Source: Rhizobiales bacterium SYSU XM002 (GTDB taxonomy: Bacteria > Pseudomonadota > Alphaproteobacteria > Rhizobiales > Beijerinckiaceae). Taken from it: a stretch of 64,000 bases of DNA. The position numbers and the translations under genes were made by a program. Below are positions 1 to 8,432 of the stretch, piece after piece. Position 1 is the first letter of the stretch. Each line of letters begins with the position of its first letter. The notes below the pieces were generated by a model, which worked only from the letters and a program-made list of their open reading frames with translations, made no database searches and was not told the origin of the DNA. The stretch is from positions 434,001 to 498,000 of the forward strand of contig VWVY01000002.1 in assembly GCA_009846685.1 (NCBI GenBank), given 5' to 3'.

Positions 1-254
1 GCCTGAGCCGCGCCGAATCATCCGATCTGGTCGAAGCCGTGCTGCGCGAGATCAGCGATACCCTCGCCAAGGGCGAGACGGTAAAGCTCTCCTCGTTCGG
101 TTCGTTCGTCGTGCGCCAGAAGGGCGAGCGCATCGGCCGCAATCCCAAGACCGGTGTCGAAGTGCCGATCACCCCGCGCCGCGTGCTGGTATTCAAGCCC
201 TCCAACGTGATGAAGGCCCGGATCAACGGCCAGATCGTCGACGACGAGGATTGA
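1..254 (+). CDS. ihfA: Integration host factor subunit alpha (5' end cut by window edge)
   Basis: The open frame runs into the left edge. 83 C-terminal residues are visible from codon position 3, against about 100 for the family, so roughly 20 N-terminal residues are missing. The visible part has the HU/IHF fold: an alpha helix ([13 protein letters not shown]), the segment [14 protein letters not shown], and the DNA-intercalating arm around RNPKTG with its conserved proline. IHF is a heterodimeric DNA-bending protein used at sigma-54 promoters and in recombination. A MerR-type gene follows 32 bp downstream, the usual alphaproteobacterial order. The internal GTG at 39 is not the real start. 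Confidence 0.95.
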   Translation, partial: LSRAESSDLVEAVLREISDTLAKGETVKLSSFGSFVVRQKGERIGRNPKTGVEVPITPRRVLVFKPSNVMKARINGQIVDDED

Positions 255-286
255 TCGGCCGTCGTCGTCGCGAGAGGTGATCCAGG

Positions 287-1027
287 ATGGACAAGGCGCC
301 GGATGCTTATCGTACGATCAGCGAGGTCGCCGACGATCTCGATCTCCAGCAGCATGTCCTTCGGTTCTGGGAAAGCCGGTTCTCGCAGATCCGCCCGCTG
401 AAGCGCGGCGGTGGTCGTCGATACTACCGCCCCGATGATGTCGAGCTGCTCAAGGGTATCCGCCACCTCCTCTACAAGGAAGGCTACACGATCAAGGGCG
501 TGCAGCGCATCCTGAAGGAGCAGGGTGTCAGGGCCGTGCAGGCTTTCGCGCGCGAACCGCAAGCCGTCGTCTCATTCGAGCCGGAGGGCTATGAGCCGCC
601 CCGCCCGGCGCCTGTCGTCCAGTCGCCTGCCACACCGGAAGAGGATGAACCGGAGGATTTGGACACCATTCCGGAGCCGGCGATTGCGGTGGAAACCGTG
701 GCGACCTTCGAGTTGAGGGAATCCGAGCCGGTGTTCGAGACGGTCGTGGAGACACAATCGTCACAGGAGCCCGTCACCGCACCGCCCGCCGAAGCGACCC
801 AGCGCGGTCAGGTTTCCATGTTTCGGGGCGGCCTTCAGCGCGTCGAGGGAGGCGAGGCGGCGGCCTCGGCCGATCTTTCCGAACGGGTGCGCGCGCAGAT
901 GGCGGGTTCCATGCCTGAAGCACGCCAGCCCGTTCCCGGCCTTGGCGGACGGGCGAGCCTGCAGATGGCGCTCGAGGAACTGCTCGCCTGCCGCGCGCGG
1001 ATCGATCAGATTCTCGCCCGGCGATAA
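287..1027 (+). CDS. MerR family transcriptional regulator
   Basis: This 246-residue protein has a winged-helix MerR domain at about residues 8-80 ([20 protein letters not shown], then [15 protein letters not shown]). A long acidic, proline-rich linker follows (about 100-215), and a conserved C-terminal helix ends in [10 protein letters not shown]. There is no metal-binding cysteine cluster, so it is not a metal sensor of the MerR/CueR type. The start is preceded by AGAGGTGATCC. The gene follows ihfA in the same direction and is probably co-transcribed with it. Regulators in this position are conserved in Rhizobiales, but their targets are not established. Confidence 0.88.
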   Translation: MDKAPDAYRTISEVADDLDLQQHVLRFWESRFSQIRPLKRGGGRRYYRPDDVELLKGIRHLLYKEGYTIKGVQRILKEQGVRAVQAFAREPQAVVSFEPEGYEPPRPAPVVQSPATPEEDEPEDLDTIPEPAIAVETVATFELRESEPVFETVVETQSSQEPVTAPPAEATQRGQVSMFRGGLQRVEGGEAAASADLSERVRAQMAGSMPEARQPVPGLGGRASLQMALEELLACRARIDQILARR

Positions 1028-1030
1028 GCT

Positions 1031-3409
1031 TCAGTTGGCGATGATGCCGCGCCGGACAAGGTAGTGCCGGGCCAAACCGCGCATCGGCTCGAAGGTGAAA
1101 ACAACCTTCTTCACACCGCGCGGCAGCACGACAGAGCGGAACACCCCATTCGTGCGCAGGATGCGCGTCGGCATGCCATCCACGGTCGCGAACCACCAGG
1201 GGTGGAACACATCATTGAGAACGAGAAGGCCGCCGTCGGGCGCCTCCACCTCGATTTCGACACGCGTATTTTCATAGTGCGTAATTCGCGCAGTTCCGCC
1301 CTTGCCGCCATGCGGCAGGGGAAGCGCGCTCGGCTCGACAAAGGCGATATTCCGGAAGTCTGTCGAAGGCCAATGCCCGCTGGTGACCAGCTCTGCCTGA
1401 TCGAGGCTTTGCGCTTCGGGAACGATCATCACGCGCGGCAGGGTCTCCGTGTTCTCGTAGATGCGGAACTTGCCGATGCGGGCGAGCAGCGGCAGCGGAT
1501 TGGCCGCCTCCTTCGCGTCGATCGTCTCGATGGGGACTTCGCTGACGATATAGCGAAGGCCGAGAAGGTTCGCGAAAGGCGAACGGTAGCCCGGCATCAG
1601 CGCGCCGAACTTGCGCTGGTCCCAGCCCGCCACATGGTCGCGTGCGCCCGTCGCTGCGCCATAGAAGCCGATGCGCAGCGGATTGTAGCCGAGGCTCGAT
1701 TCGAACCGATGGATCAGCGGGGTGTTCGGCCATTCGAAACCGATCCCGACAAGCTCGATCCGATCACGGCGTTGGCCATCCTGCACGATATGTTCCCGGA
1801 GGAAGGAGACCAATGGTTCCTTGGTGTCCGGGCGCAGGTATTCGAAATTCTCTATCGGCAGGGCCGTCGAGTGGTTGGGGCGGATGTTCCATGCGAGATC
1901 GGCGGTGAGGCAAAGCGCGAGCAGCACCGTCACCCGCATCGGTCGGCTGCGGGCATTTCGGATTGCATAGGCAAGGGCGGCGAGCGATATCCCGACCGTG
2001 ACGAGCGCGTAGAGCATGTCCGGCCACGCCTTGCCGACCTTGTCGAGCCAGACCGCCATCGCAAGGCTGCCGGCAAAAAAAACGCCAAGTATGATCATGA
2101 GCCCGATCAGGAGGCGGCGGGGCATTGGCTCGGACGATCGGCGCAACAGTGCATCGAGGCCGTAGCCTCCAAGCAGCGCACCGAGCACACCGACGAGAAA
2201 GGTTGCGTCCGCCGGGCGGCGGAAGAGATCGGTTCCGGGCACAAGATGGTAGAAAGTGGCGAAGACGGGTGTGTAGCGCCCCATCGCATAGGCGGTCATC
2301 ACGAGGAACATCGCCGAGAACAGCCATGTCCGGCGCGTCCAGCCCGCGCGGGTCGCGAACGCCATCATGAGCCCAAGCACCGGCAGCAGGCCCATGTAGA
2401 CGTTGACCATGTTCCGCGACAGCCAGGAGTAGACGATGTAGGGCCAGTGTTGGCTCGGCGCCCCCCAGAATTCCGCCCCACGACCGATCGTGCCGTAAAG
2501 GTTCGCGACCACGAAGGTCAGGAGATTGGTGGGGTGGAGCGAACCGTAGTTGGCATCGTCGAGGCTGATATGCGCGCGGTTCGAGCCGTCGGCGAAGCTC
2601 AGCACCATCAGGATCGGGATGGTGATGATGGCGAGGCCGACAACCGCTCCCGCCCCGAGCGGACGCACGCTTGCGCGCATTCGCGCCAGAATGCCGGGGC
2701 CGTCGAACCAGCGGGAGAGCGTGAACCCGGCAAGAACGATCAGCCCCAGAAAACTCACCTGATCCGGGCCGAGCACCGTCATGGCCGCGAAGAAGCCGGC
2801 GAGGGCGCCGTAACGGATCGAGCACAGCCTGAGGCCCCGGTCGAGCATCCAGAGTGCCCAAGGGAAATAGGCGAGACTCATGATCTGGCCGATATGCTGG
2901 ATGCGCCAGGCTGCCGCGCCGCCAAAGGCGAAGGCCAGCGCCGCGACAACGGCCGCCGCCGGGTGCCATTGCCGGTCGCGGGCGAAGCCGATGACGCCGA
3001 GCGCGCCGAACACCAGCGTCGCGAAGGCAGTGGCGTCGACCATCGTCATGGTCGGGTCGGGCGTCAGCAGCGCGAGCAGGAGATAGGGCGGGGAGAAGAT
3101 CAGCGACTGGGGGTCCGCGATCTGCGGGTGGCCGCCGAAAACATAGGGTGCCCAGAACGGGCTCTGCCCGCTGTGGATCGACTGTGCGAGGAACGCGGCC
3201 TGAGCCTGAAAGTGGCCCTTCGCGTCCCAGGGAATGGTGTAAATGCCCGAAAGCCAGGGCGACGCGAGCGCGATCGACGCCGCCAACAGCAGCAGGCAGA
3301 CAGCCAACCATTGCCGCGTCGATGCCGCCGGCATCGGCTGCGGGTAATGGACCTTTCCGGAACGGGCCTTTTTGGCCTCGGTTTCCGAAGGGTCAGGTCG
3401 CTGTAGCAT
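1031..3409 (-). CDS. YfhO-like polytopic membrane protein
   Basis: 792 residues. A short cytoplasmic N-terminus leads into a first membrane segment (about 33-52). Many hydrophobic segments follow to about residue 500, then a roughly 290-residue mostly soluble C-terminal domain. Length and layout fit the bacterial membrane protein YfhO family, related to GT-C glycosyltransferases. YfhO proteins in Firmicutes take part in glycosylating cell-envelope polymers; the substrate here is unknown. The gene converges on the MerR gene with a 3-bp gap. Very long antisense frames cover it but are shadows of its high-GC codon pattern. Confidence 0.8.
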   Translation of the reverse strand: MLQRPDPSETEAKKARSGKVHYPQPMPAASTRQWLAVCLLLLAASIALASPWLSGIYTIPWDAKGHFQAQAAFLAQSIHSGQSPFWAPYVFGGHPQIADPQSLIFSPPYLLLALLTPDPTMTMVDATAFATLVFGALGVIGFARDRQWHPAAAVVAALAFAFGGAAAWRIQHIGQIMSLAYFPWALWMLDRGLRLCSIRYGALAGFFAAMTVLGPDQVSFLGLIVLAGFTLSRWFDGPGILARMRASVRPLGAGAVVGLAIITIPILMVLSFADGSNRAHISLDDANYGSLHPTNLLTFVVANLYGTIGRGAEFWGAPSQHWPYIVYSWLSRNMVNVYMGLLPVLGLMMAFATRAGWTRRTWLFSAMFLVMTAYAMGRYTPVFATFYHLVPGTDLFRRPADATFLVGVLGALLGGYGLDALLRRSSEPMPRRLLIGLMIILGVFFAGSLAMAVWLDKVGKAWPDMLYALVTVGISLAALAYAIRNARSRPMRVTVLLALCLTADLAWNIRPNHSTALPIENFEYLRPDTKEPLVSFLREHIVQDGQRRDRIELVGIGFEWPNTPLIHRFESSLGYNPLRIGFYGAATGARDHVAGWDQRKFGALMPGYRSPFANLLGLRYIVSEVPIETIDAKEAANPLPLLARIGKFRIYENTETLPRVMIVPEAQSLDQAELVTSGHWPSTDFRNIAFVEPSALPLPHGGKGGTARITHYENTRVEIEVEAPDGGLLVLNDVFHPWWFATVDGMPTRILRTNGVFRSVVLPRGVKKVVFTFEPMRGLARHYLVRRGIIAN

Positions 3410-3434
3410 CGCTCCCCCCTTGGGCGATCAGCGA

Positions 3435-3460
3435 AAAGGGGCCCCGAACGCGGCCCCTTT
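3435..3460 (-). terminator. Intrinsic terminator after ribA
   Basis: A perfect 9-bp stem, AAAGGGGCC (3435-3443) and GGCCCCTTT (3452-3460), with an 8-nt loop. Read on the minus strand it is followed by a short T run. It lies directly after the ribA stop codon and would separate ribA from the YfhO gene. Confidence 0.8.
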
Positions 3461-3465
3461 CCTGA

Positions 3466-4587
3466 CTAGTCGGTAATTGGTGCGTGGGCAACCATCGCAT
3501 CGAAATCAATGAAATGTCCTGCCCGGTCGCGCTTTGAAGCGAGATAGCGGATATTCTCGGCGGTGGGGCGGCCGTAAGCGCGCTTGTCGGCAACCACTTC
3601 GAGCCCGGCAGCTTTTAGCGCGCCGATCTTCTCCGGATTGTTGGTCATCACCTTGACGCTGCTCACGCCGAGCTGGCGCAGCATGACCGCCGCAAAATCG
3701 AAGCGGCGCTGGTCAAGCCCGAAGCCGAGCACCTCGTCGGCGTCGTAGGTGTCCCAGCCCTGCGATTGCAGTTTATAGGCGCGCATCTTGTTAGCGATGC
3801 CGTTGCCGCGCCCTTCCTGGTCGAGGTAGAGCAGGATGCCGCCTTCGCCCTCGGCCATCTTCTGCACGGTTCCGCGGAGCTGGTCGCCGCAATCGCACTT
3901 GAGCGAGCCGAAGAGATCGCCCGTCAGGCAGGCGGAATGCATGCGGATGGCAACCGGCTTCGCAAGATCCGGCTTGCCAACGATGATCGCCACCTGATCG
4001 CGCAGGCCCTCGCCGCCGCGGAACACGACGAACTCGGTTTCCGCTGCGAATTCGAGCGGAACCGGCGCGCGGCCGACGATCCTGATCGCCTTGACTTGAG
4101 CGGCCCGGTATTCCCGGACATCGCTCGCCTGAACCTGCACAATGCCGGCCGGCAGCGCCTCGCGCACTACCGGAATCGCATAGACTGCGGGTGCGACAAG
4201 CGTCACGCGGGCGAGTTCCAGCGCCGCCTCGTCGAGCGCAACGGTCGGCGAGACCGGAGCGTCGATCCGGCCGTCGATCCGGAGCCCGAGCATTTCGGCG
4301 CGGTTGGCATCGGGAATCGCGAAGGAGACGACGCCCGGAGCGGTTCGCTCGATACCGAGCCGACGCAGGCGCGCTGCGGGCAGCACCAGCCGGGATCGGC
4401 CGGGAGAAAGGGCATCGAAGGCCTTGGCGACATTCTCGTCGAGTGCCTCGACATTCAGCGCCAGAAGCCCGTCGCCGCCCTCGACAAGCGCGACCGGACG
4501 GCCGGCGCGGTATTCCGCGATAGCCCGGTCGACGGCGCGTTCGCCGGCGGTATCGAAGAGTTCGAGAATCGGATTTACATCACCCAT
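3466..4587 (-). CDS. ribA: GTP cyclohydrolase II with N-terminal extension
   Basis: 373 residues. The C-terminal half (about 155-350) is a GTP cyclohydrolase II domain. The zinc cysteines are at 220, 231 and 233 in HSACLTGDLFGSLKCDCG, followed by the catalytic block YLDQEGRGNGIANKM. The enzyme opens GTP to 2,5-diamino-6-ribosylamino-4(3H)-pyrimidinone 5'-phosphate, the first riboflavin intermediate. The first ~150 residues look like a decayed DHBP-synthase-type domain without an obvious active site. The gene diverges from a RibD-C reductase gene. Because a PTPS homologue, a glycosyltransferase and a methyltransferase lie nearby, it may feed a specialised pathway rather than flavin synthesis alone. 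Confidence 0.9.
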   Translation of the reverse strand: MGDVNPILELFDTAGERAVDRAIAEYRAGRPVALVEGGDGLLALNVEALDENVAKAFDALSPGRSRLVLPAARLRRLGIERTAPGVVSFAIPDANRAEMLGLRIDGRIDAPVSPTVALDEAALELARVTLVAPAVYAIPVVREALPAGIVQVQASDVREYRAAQVKAIRIVGRAPVPLEFAAETEFVVFRGGEGLRDQVAIIVGKPDLAKPVAIRMHSACLTGDLFGSLKCDCGDQLRGTVQKMAEGEGGILLYLDQEGRGNGIANKMRAYKLQSQGWDTYDADEVLGFGLDQRRFDFAAVMLRQLGVSSVKVMTNNPEKIGALKAAGLEVVADKRAYGRPTAENIRYLASKRDRAGHFIDFDAMVAHAPITD

Positions 4588-4676
4588 TTACGCCTCTTTC
4601 GTCCATGTTTACGGTCGTTTCGGTGGGGTAATTCCACCGGATGGACACCTGTTTTTTAGGTTCTGGCGATCAACTA

Positions 4677-4729
4677 TGACCACCCAATATGAACATTGGC
4701 TGTCTGCATTGGGTTCCAAGATGTGGTCA
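4677..4729. promoter_or_regulatory. Inverted repeats in the ribA / reductase divergent promoter region
   Basis: The 219-bp gap between the divergent genes holds TGACCAC (4677-4683) matched by GTGGTCA (4723-4729). Nested next to the left arm is CCAAT (4684-4688) with ATTGG (4695-4699). These could be operator half-sites for a shared regulator. No FMN riboswitch consensus is visible in the gap. Confidence 0.35.
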
Positions 4730-4806
4730 CGATATTGTTATGGTCGCGCGGTTTCATGTTACCGATGGAACAGGTGCGCTCGCCAAAAGGGTATAAGCTC
4801 CAACGC

Positions 4807-5496
4807 ATGAGTTTCGAGACCTTCCGCCGCACGCGCCCTGACCGGCCATTCATCGTCGCCCAACTGGGGCAATCGCTCGACGGGCGGATCGCGACCCGCA
4901 CCGGCGACAGTCGCTATATCGGTTCGAGCCCATCGCTCGATCACCTCCATCGTGTCCGCGCCCATGTCGATGCGGTGGTCGTCGGCATTGGCACGGTGCT
5001 CGCGGACGATCCGCAGTTGAATGTCCGTCGCTGCGAGGGCAGGAGCCCAGCGCGCGTTGTCATCGACGCAAAGGGCCGGCTGCCCGCTGCGGCGAAGTGC
5101 CTTGACGGTGCAGACGGCGTGGCGCGCCACGTTATTCGCGCTTCCGGCGCACGGGGAGATCCGCTGCCTGCCGGTGTGGAGATTGTGGAACTGCCCGCCG
5201 GTCCGGACGGGCATTTCGCGATGGCCGATGTTGCAGCGGTACTCAACCGGCTGGGCTTCGACCGCGTGCTCATCGAGGGTGGCGCGCGGATCGTCTCGCA
5301 GGCGATCGATGCTGGAATCATCGACCGGCTACACCTGATGGTCTCGCCGGTCATCATCGGCTCGGGCCGCAACGGGCTCGATCTTCAGCCGATCGATCTC
5401 CTCAAGGACGCACTCCGACCGAAGGTGGACATCATTCCGCTCGGCGAGGGCGACATCTTATTCGATTGCGCGTTCCGTCAAGCGGACGCAGACTGA
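4807..5496 (+). CDS. RibD C-terminal-type pyrimidine/pterin reductase
   Basis: From the ATG at 4807 the protein is 229 residues and starts just before the conserved RPFIVAQLGQSLDGRIA. In-frame starts at 4696, 4756 and 4765 also exist, and none has a good ribosome site. The sequence matches the RibD C-terminal (dihydrofolate-reductase-like) fold: VVVGIGTVLADDPQLN, then VLIEGGARI, then a C-terminal strand pattern. It lacks the RibD deaminase domain. The family reduces the ribosyl side chain of the pyrimidine made by RibA using NADPH. The stand-alone form suggests a dedicated role in the pterin/pyrimidine cluster. Confidence 0.8.
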   Translation: MSFETFRRTRPDRPFIVAQLGQSLDGRIATRTGDSRYIGSSPSLDHLHRVRAHVDAVVVGIGTVLADDPQLNVRRCEGRSPARVVIDAKGRLPAAAKCLDGADGVARHVIRASGARGDPLPAGVEIVELPAGPDGHFAMADVAAVLNRLGFDRVLIEGGARIVSQAIDAGIIDRLHLMVSPVIIGSGRNGLDLQPIDLLKDALRPKVDIIPLGEGDILFDCAFRQADAD

Positions 5497-5534
5497 ATGA
5501 CGTCAAGCTGGTTGAATTTTTCCGGGAGCCTCAC

Positions 5535-6086
5535 ATGGGTGGAATGAACGGACGTCCCGCAGCCTACTCCGGCTCGCAGAAGCTGTTGCACTGGGTCATC
5601 GCGCTGATGGTCTTTGTGCTCATTCCTGTCGGATTTTATATGGTCCGGCGTGGAGAAATGACCAATTTCGATGCGGTGACCAATCAGCTCTATACCGCGC
5701 ATAAGACTTTCGGCGCGCTGGTTCTCTTGCTGATGATCGTGCGGATCGCGGTCCGGTTCTCGCATGGCACGCCGTCTGCCGAACCGAGCCTCAATCGGCT
5801 CCAGATCATTGCCGCCGAAGCGGTACATGGGCTGATCTATCTCGCGCTGCTGGCGATCCCGATTCTCGGCTGGCTCGGCGTTTCGGCCTATGGCGCGCGT
5901 GGCATTCTCGGCGGATGGGAATTGCCGGCGCTTCTCGCCAAGAACGAGGATCTGGCCAAGATCATCCTGAAATACCACGGCTATGCCGCCATCGGCCTCG
6001 TGATGCTGCTCGGGGCGCATATCGGCGCCGCGGTGCTGCATCATTTCATTCTCAGGGATGGCGTCGTAAAACGAATGTTGCCCTGA
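5535..6086 (+). CDS. Cytochrome b561 family protein
   Basis: 183 residues from the ATG at 5535, which has GGGAG about 7 bases upstream; the longer frame has no such site. Four hydrophobic segments are visible. Histidines suited to bis-histidyl heme b are at about 19 (LLHW), 56 (AHKTFG), 98 (AVHGL), 148 and 162. This fits the di-heme b561 family, which moves electrons across the inner membrane and often serves as a quinol oxidoreductase. It follows the RibD-like gene in the same direction, 38 bp on, and converges on the methyltransferase gene. A link to redox steps in the neighbouring pathway is a guess from position only. Confidence 0.85.
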   Translation: MGGMNGRPAAYSGSQKLLHWVIALMVFVLIPVGFYMVRRGEMTNFDAVTNQLYTAHKTFGALVLLLMIVRIAVRFSHGTPSAEPSLNRLQIIAAEAVHGLIYLALLAIPILGWLGVSAYGARGILGGWELPALLAKNEDLAKIILKYHGYAAIGLVMLLGAHIGAAVLHHFILRDGVVKRMLP

Positions 6087-6088
6087 CA

Positions 6089-6108
6089 TGACACCAGGCG
6101 AGGTGTCA
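6089..6108. terminator. Hairpin between convergent genes
   Basis: TGACACC (6089-6095) pairs with GGTGTCA (6102-6108) around a 6-nt loop, between the cytochrome b561 stop and the methyltransferase stop. There is no T run, so termination is only likely. Confidence 0.35.
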
Positions 6109-6957
6109 GAGTGTCGCCAGAATATCCGTGTGGCCGGTAATCATGCGCGAGCCTTTTTCGCCGGCCATCGCGTCACGGTAGAAGGCCCAGCTCTGGAGGC
6201 CCTTCTCGGCGATGAACCCGGTTTCCTCGACCGCGGCGACGATACCCTTGAGCAATTCCCGCTTGAGCGCACCGTCAGATGGCTTGAGCACCCAGGGTGA
6301 ATCGCCGGTCGCAACCGTATAGCCGACATCCTTGAGCACCTTCGCGAGGGTCGCCGCCGCGCGTGGCCCTGCGGCAGGACCGAACCCCTTGTCGCGCTGC
6401 TGGTGCATGTCGAATGCGCGCATGACCGATTCATCGAACGGGTGCGGCGGCGCGAATTCGTCCTGCCCGTTGTAGGTGAGCACGGTATAGAAATCCGCAT
6501 CGCTCGCATGCAGGGCACTGGCGAAGCGCTTCATCCAGTTCTCTGAGATGAGGTCGAACAGCGCCGAAGCCGTCACGAGATCGGGCTTGCCAGCGAGAAT
6601 GGCGCCGAGATCCTTGTCGAGATCGGCGACGCGGAACGAAACGCCGATGTTTCGCCCGCCCTTGAACAGCGTGAGGCTGTCGCCGACCGCTTTCGCCTCG
6701 TCCGCCCAGCGGGTGAGGGCTCGGGCAGCTTCTTCCAGCAGATCCGCATCGTGATCGACGAGCGTCCATTCCTGCGCCTCGCCGAGCAGCGGCGCGGTTG
6801 CGCGGAGGTTCGAACCTGTGCCCGAGCCGAGATCGACGATCCGGACCAAGGTCCGTCCTGCAAAGCGCGCGCTGAGCTTGCCGGCGAGATCGCTGTTGCG
6901 CGAGCGGTGGTCGGCCGGTTCGCGCAATGCGAGCCAATCGGCGGAAAATCCGGTCAT
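6106..6957 (-). CDS. Class I SAM-dependent methyltransferase
   Basis: 283 residues. The Rossmann-fold SAM site VRIVDLGSGTGSN lies at about 38-50, followed by the acidic strand end WTLVDHDADLL and a later strand (DLVTASALFDLISENW). The start at 6957 overlaps the stop of the upstream glycosyltransferase by 4 bp (ATGA), which implies translational coupling; longer frames upstream are not coupled. The methyl acceptor cannot be read from the sequence. The partner genes (PTPS-like, MDR dehydrogenase, glycosyltransferase) point to a small secondary metabolite or cofactor. Confidence 0.8.
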   Translation of the reverse strand: MTGFSADWLALREPADHRSRNSDLAGKLSARFAGRTLVRIVDLGSGTGSNLRATAPLLGEAQEWTLVDHDADLLEEAARALTRWADEAKAVGDSLTLFKGGRNIGVSFRVADLDKDLGAILAGKPDLVTASALFDLISENWMKRFASALHASDADFYTVLTYNGQDEFAPPHPFDESVMRAFDMHQQRDKGFGPAAGPRAAATLAKVLKDVGYTVATGDSPWVLKPSDGALKRELLKGIVAAVEETGFIAEKGLQSWAFYRDAMAGEKGSRMITGHTDILATL

Positions 6958-8018
6958 GAAGGCACCTTGTTCAAACGGGAAACGGCTTCGAGGCAGCCGG
7001 CGATGATCCGCGCCGTATCGTCCCAGAGGGGGAGTGATTGCCCGGCCGTCCACGCGGCTTCGGCGAGGTCGTGGCGCAGGGCGGGATCGCTCATCGCCCT
7101 GTCAAGCGCGGCTGCGAGCGCATCGGCATCGCCGGGCGGCACCTTGAGCGCAGCCCCGTCCGGCACGGTCTGGCTTGCGGCGCCGCCTGTGGTGGTGACG
7201 ATCGGCAGGCCGCGCACCATAGCCTCGGCGAGGACCATGCCGTATCCTTCGAAAAGCGAAGACATGACGAAAATGTCGGCGCCCGCATAGAGCGTGTCGA
7301 GATCGCGTTCGCGCACCGCGCCCATGAGTTGTACGCGGTCCGTAAGGTCGTGGACGCTGATTTGGCTCTGGAGGGCGTTGACGACATCAAGCGCGCGCGC
7401 AGCGCCAACGATGCGGAGCCGCCAGTTCCGCTTCTTCAGTGTCGCCAGCGCTTCGATGAGCACGCCATACCCTTTTCGCGGGACAATCGAGCCAATGGCC
7501 AACAGCTCAAGCGACGCGCTGCCGGAGCCGGTCCCGCGTGGCCTGCGTTCGGTGCCCGGCTCGGCAACCGTGATCTTCTCCGTCGCGATCCCGAAGTCGC
7601 CCTCCAGGATCTTGCCCGTCAACGGCGAGGTGACGATGACGTGCGAAGCCGACTGCAGCGCCGCGGCTTCGGAAAGGTGGAGTTCCTGCGCCCGTTCGGC
7701 CGAAATTCCGTTCTCCAGAGCGAGCGGGTGGTGGCAGAGCGCGACGACAGGGCGATTGAATGCCTTGATCAGGTCGGTCGGCATCGCGCCAAAGGCGAGA
7801 CCGTCGATCAGCAGGACGCAATCCTCCGGCAACCCGGCGACAATCGCGGCGCAATCGTCGAGATCATCCGCGCTCGCGTTCGGGAATGAACCCGGCAGTG
7901 CGACATGGATCGCGTTGACGCCGAGCCTCGGCAACAGCCGGATCACCGCCCGGTCATAGGCATAACCGCCTGTGGGCAGGGAGAGGTCGCCGGGGATCAG
8001 GAAGGCGAAATCGGGCAT
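6954..8018 (-). CDS. Glycosyltransferase family 4
   Basis: 354 residues with a GT-B layout. The N-terminal domain begins MPDFAFLIPGDLSLPTGGYA. A C-terminal nucleotide-sugar domain has a GS-I-VPRKGY segment and the retaining E-x7-E motif in SLFEGYGMVLAEAMVRGLP. The gene sits between the PTPS-like gene (3-bp gap) and the methyltransferase (4-bp overlap), so it is a core member of that operon. By context it probably glycosylates the small molecule made by the cluster. No membrane segment is visible. A role in envelope polysaccharide is possible but less favoured. Confidence 0.82.
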   Translation of the reverse strand: MPDFAFLIPGDLSLPTGGYAYDRAVIRLLPRLGVNAIHVALPGSFPNASADDLDDCAAIVAGLPEDCVLLIDGLAFGAMPTDLIKAFNRPVVALCHHPLALENGISAERAQELHLSEAAALQSASHVIVTSPLTGKILEGDFGIATEKITVAEPGTERRPRGTGSGSASLELLAIGSIVPRKGYGVLIEALATLKKRNWRLRIVGAARALDVVNALQSQISVHDLTDRVQLMGAVRERDLDTLYAGADIFVMSSLFEGYGMVLAEAMVRGLPIVTTTGGAASQTVPDGAALKVPPGDADALAAALDRAMSDPALRHDLAEAAWTAGQSLPLWDDTARIIAGCLEAVSRLNKVPS

Positions 8019-8021
8019 CGC

Positions 8022-8423
8022 TCAGGCGACCGGGCCTTCGAACCAGGCGCGGGCGAGATCGGTCTCGTGCAGGGTAACGCGGACTTTTGCAAGACCCCTG
8101 CCGTCCTCGCCGAGCGCGCCGTCTTTCGCCGCCTTCACCATCTCATCGAAAATGTGCTTGCAGAGGAATTCGGTGGTGGTCAGCATCCCCTTGAACTGCG
8201 GCAGGGTGTCGAGGTTCTGGTATTTCAGCGGCTTCAGGACGGCCGCGAGCGTATCGAGCGCCGCGCCGATATCGACGACGACGTTCTGTTTCGTCATCGT
8301 CTCGCGGAAGAAGGCGACATCGACCACAAAGGTCGCGCCATGCATGTTCTGCGCCGGGCCGAAGAACGGATCAGGCAGCGAATGGCCGATCATGATGCGG
8401 TCACGGACTTCAACGGCGAACAT
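8022..8423 (-). CDS. 6-pyruvoyl-tetrahydropterin synthase / QueD homologue lacking the catalytic triad
   Basis: 133 residues, the usual PTPS/QueD size. The family pattern is clear: N-terminal strand with a zinc-type His14 (IMIGHSLP), NMHGATF at 26-32, VVVDIGAAL, a PTPS-like TTTEFLCKHIF segment, and C-terminal LHETDLARA with the substrate-binding Glu120. Active-site residues differ. The catalytic Cys position before the HGH motif is Ala24, HGH is HGA (one zinc ligand lost), and the Asp-His pair of the LDHxxLN motif is Lys67-Tyr68. Canonical PTPS or CPH4 synthase activity is therefore unlikely. The gene lies between the MDR dehydrogenase (9-bp gap) and the glycosyltransferase. Confidence 0.82.
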   Translation of the reverse strand: MFAVEVRDRIMIGHSLPDPFFGPAQNMHGATFVVDVAFFRETMTKQNVVVDIGAALDTLAAVLKPLKYQNLDTLPQFKGMLTTTEFLCKHIFDEMVKAAKDGALGEDGRGLAKVRVTLHETDLARAWFEGPVA

Positions 8424-8432
8424 GTCTTTTCC

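Noticed and set aside
1064-3406. 780-codon open frame antisense to the YfhO-like gene
   Set aside because: Its translation is rich in Arg, His, Glu and Asp with no membrane or domain pattern. The opposite strand encodes a coherent polytopic protein.
4588-4680. FMN riboswitch upstream of ribA
   Set aside because: The conserved FMN-aptamer segments are not found on the minus strand before the ribA start.
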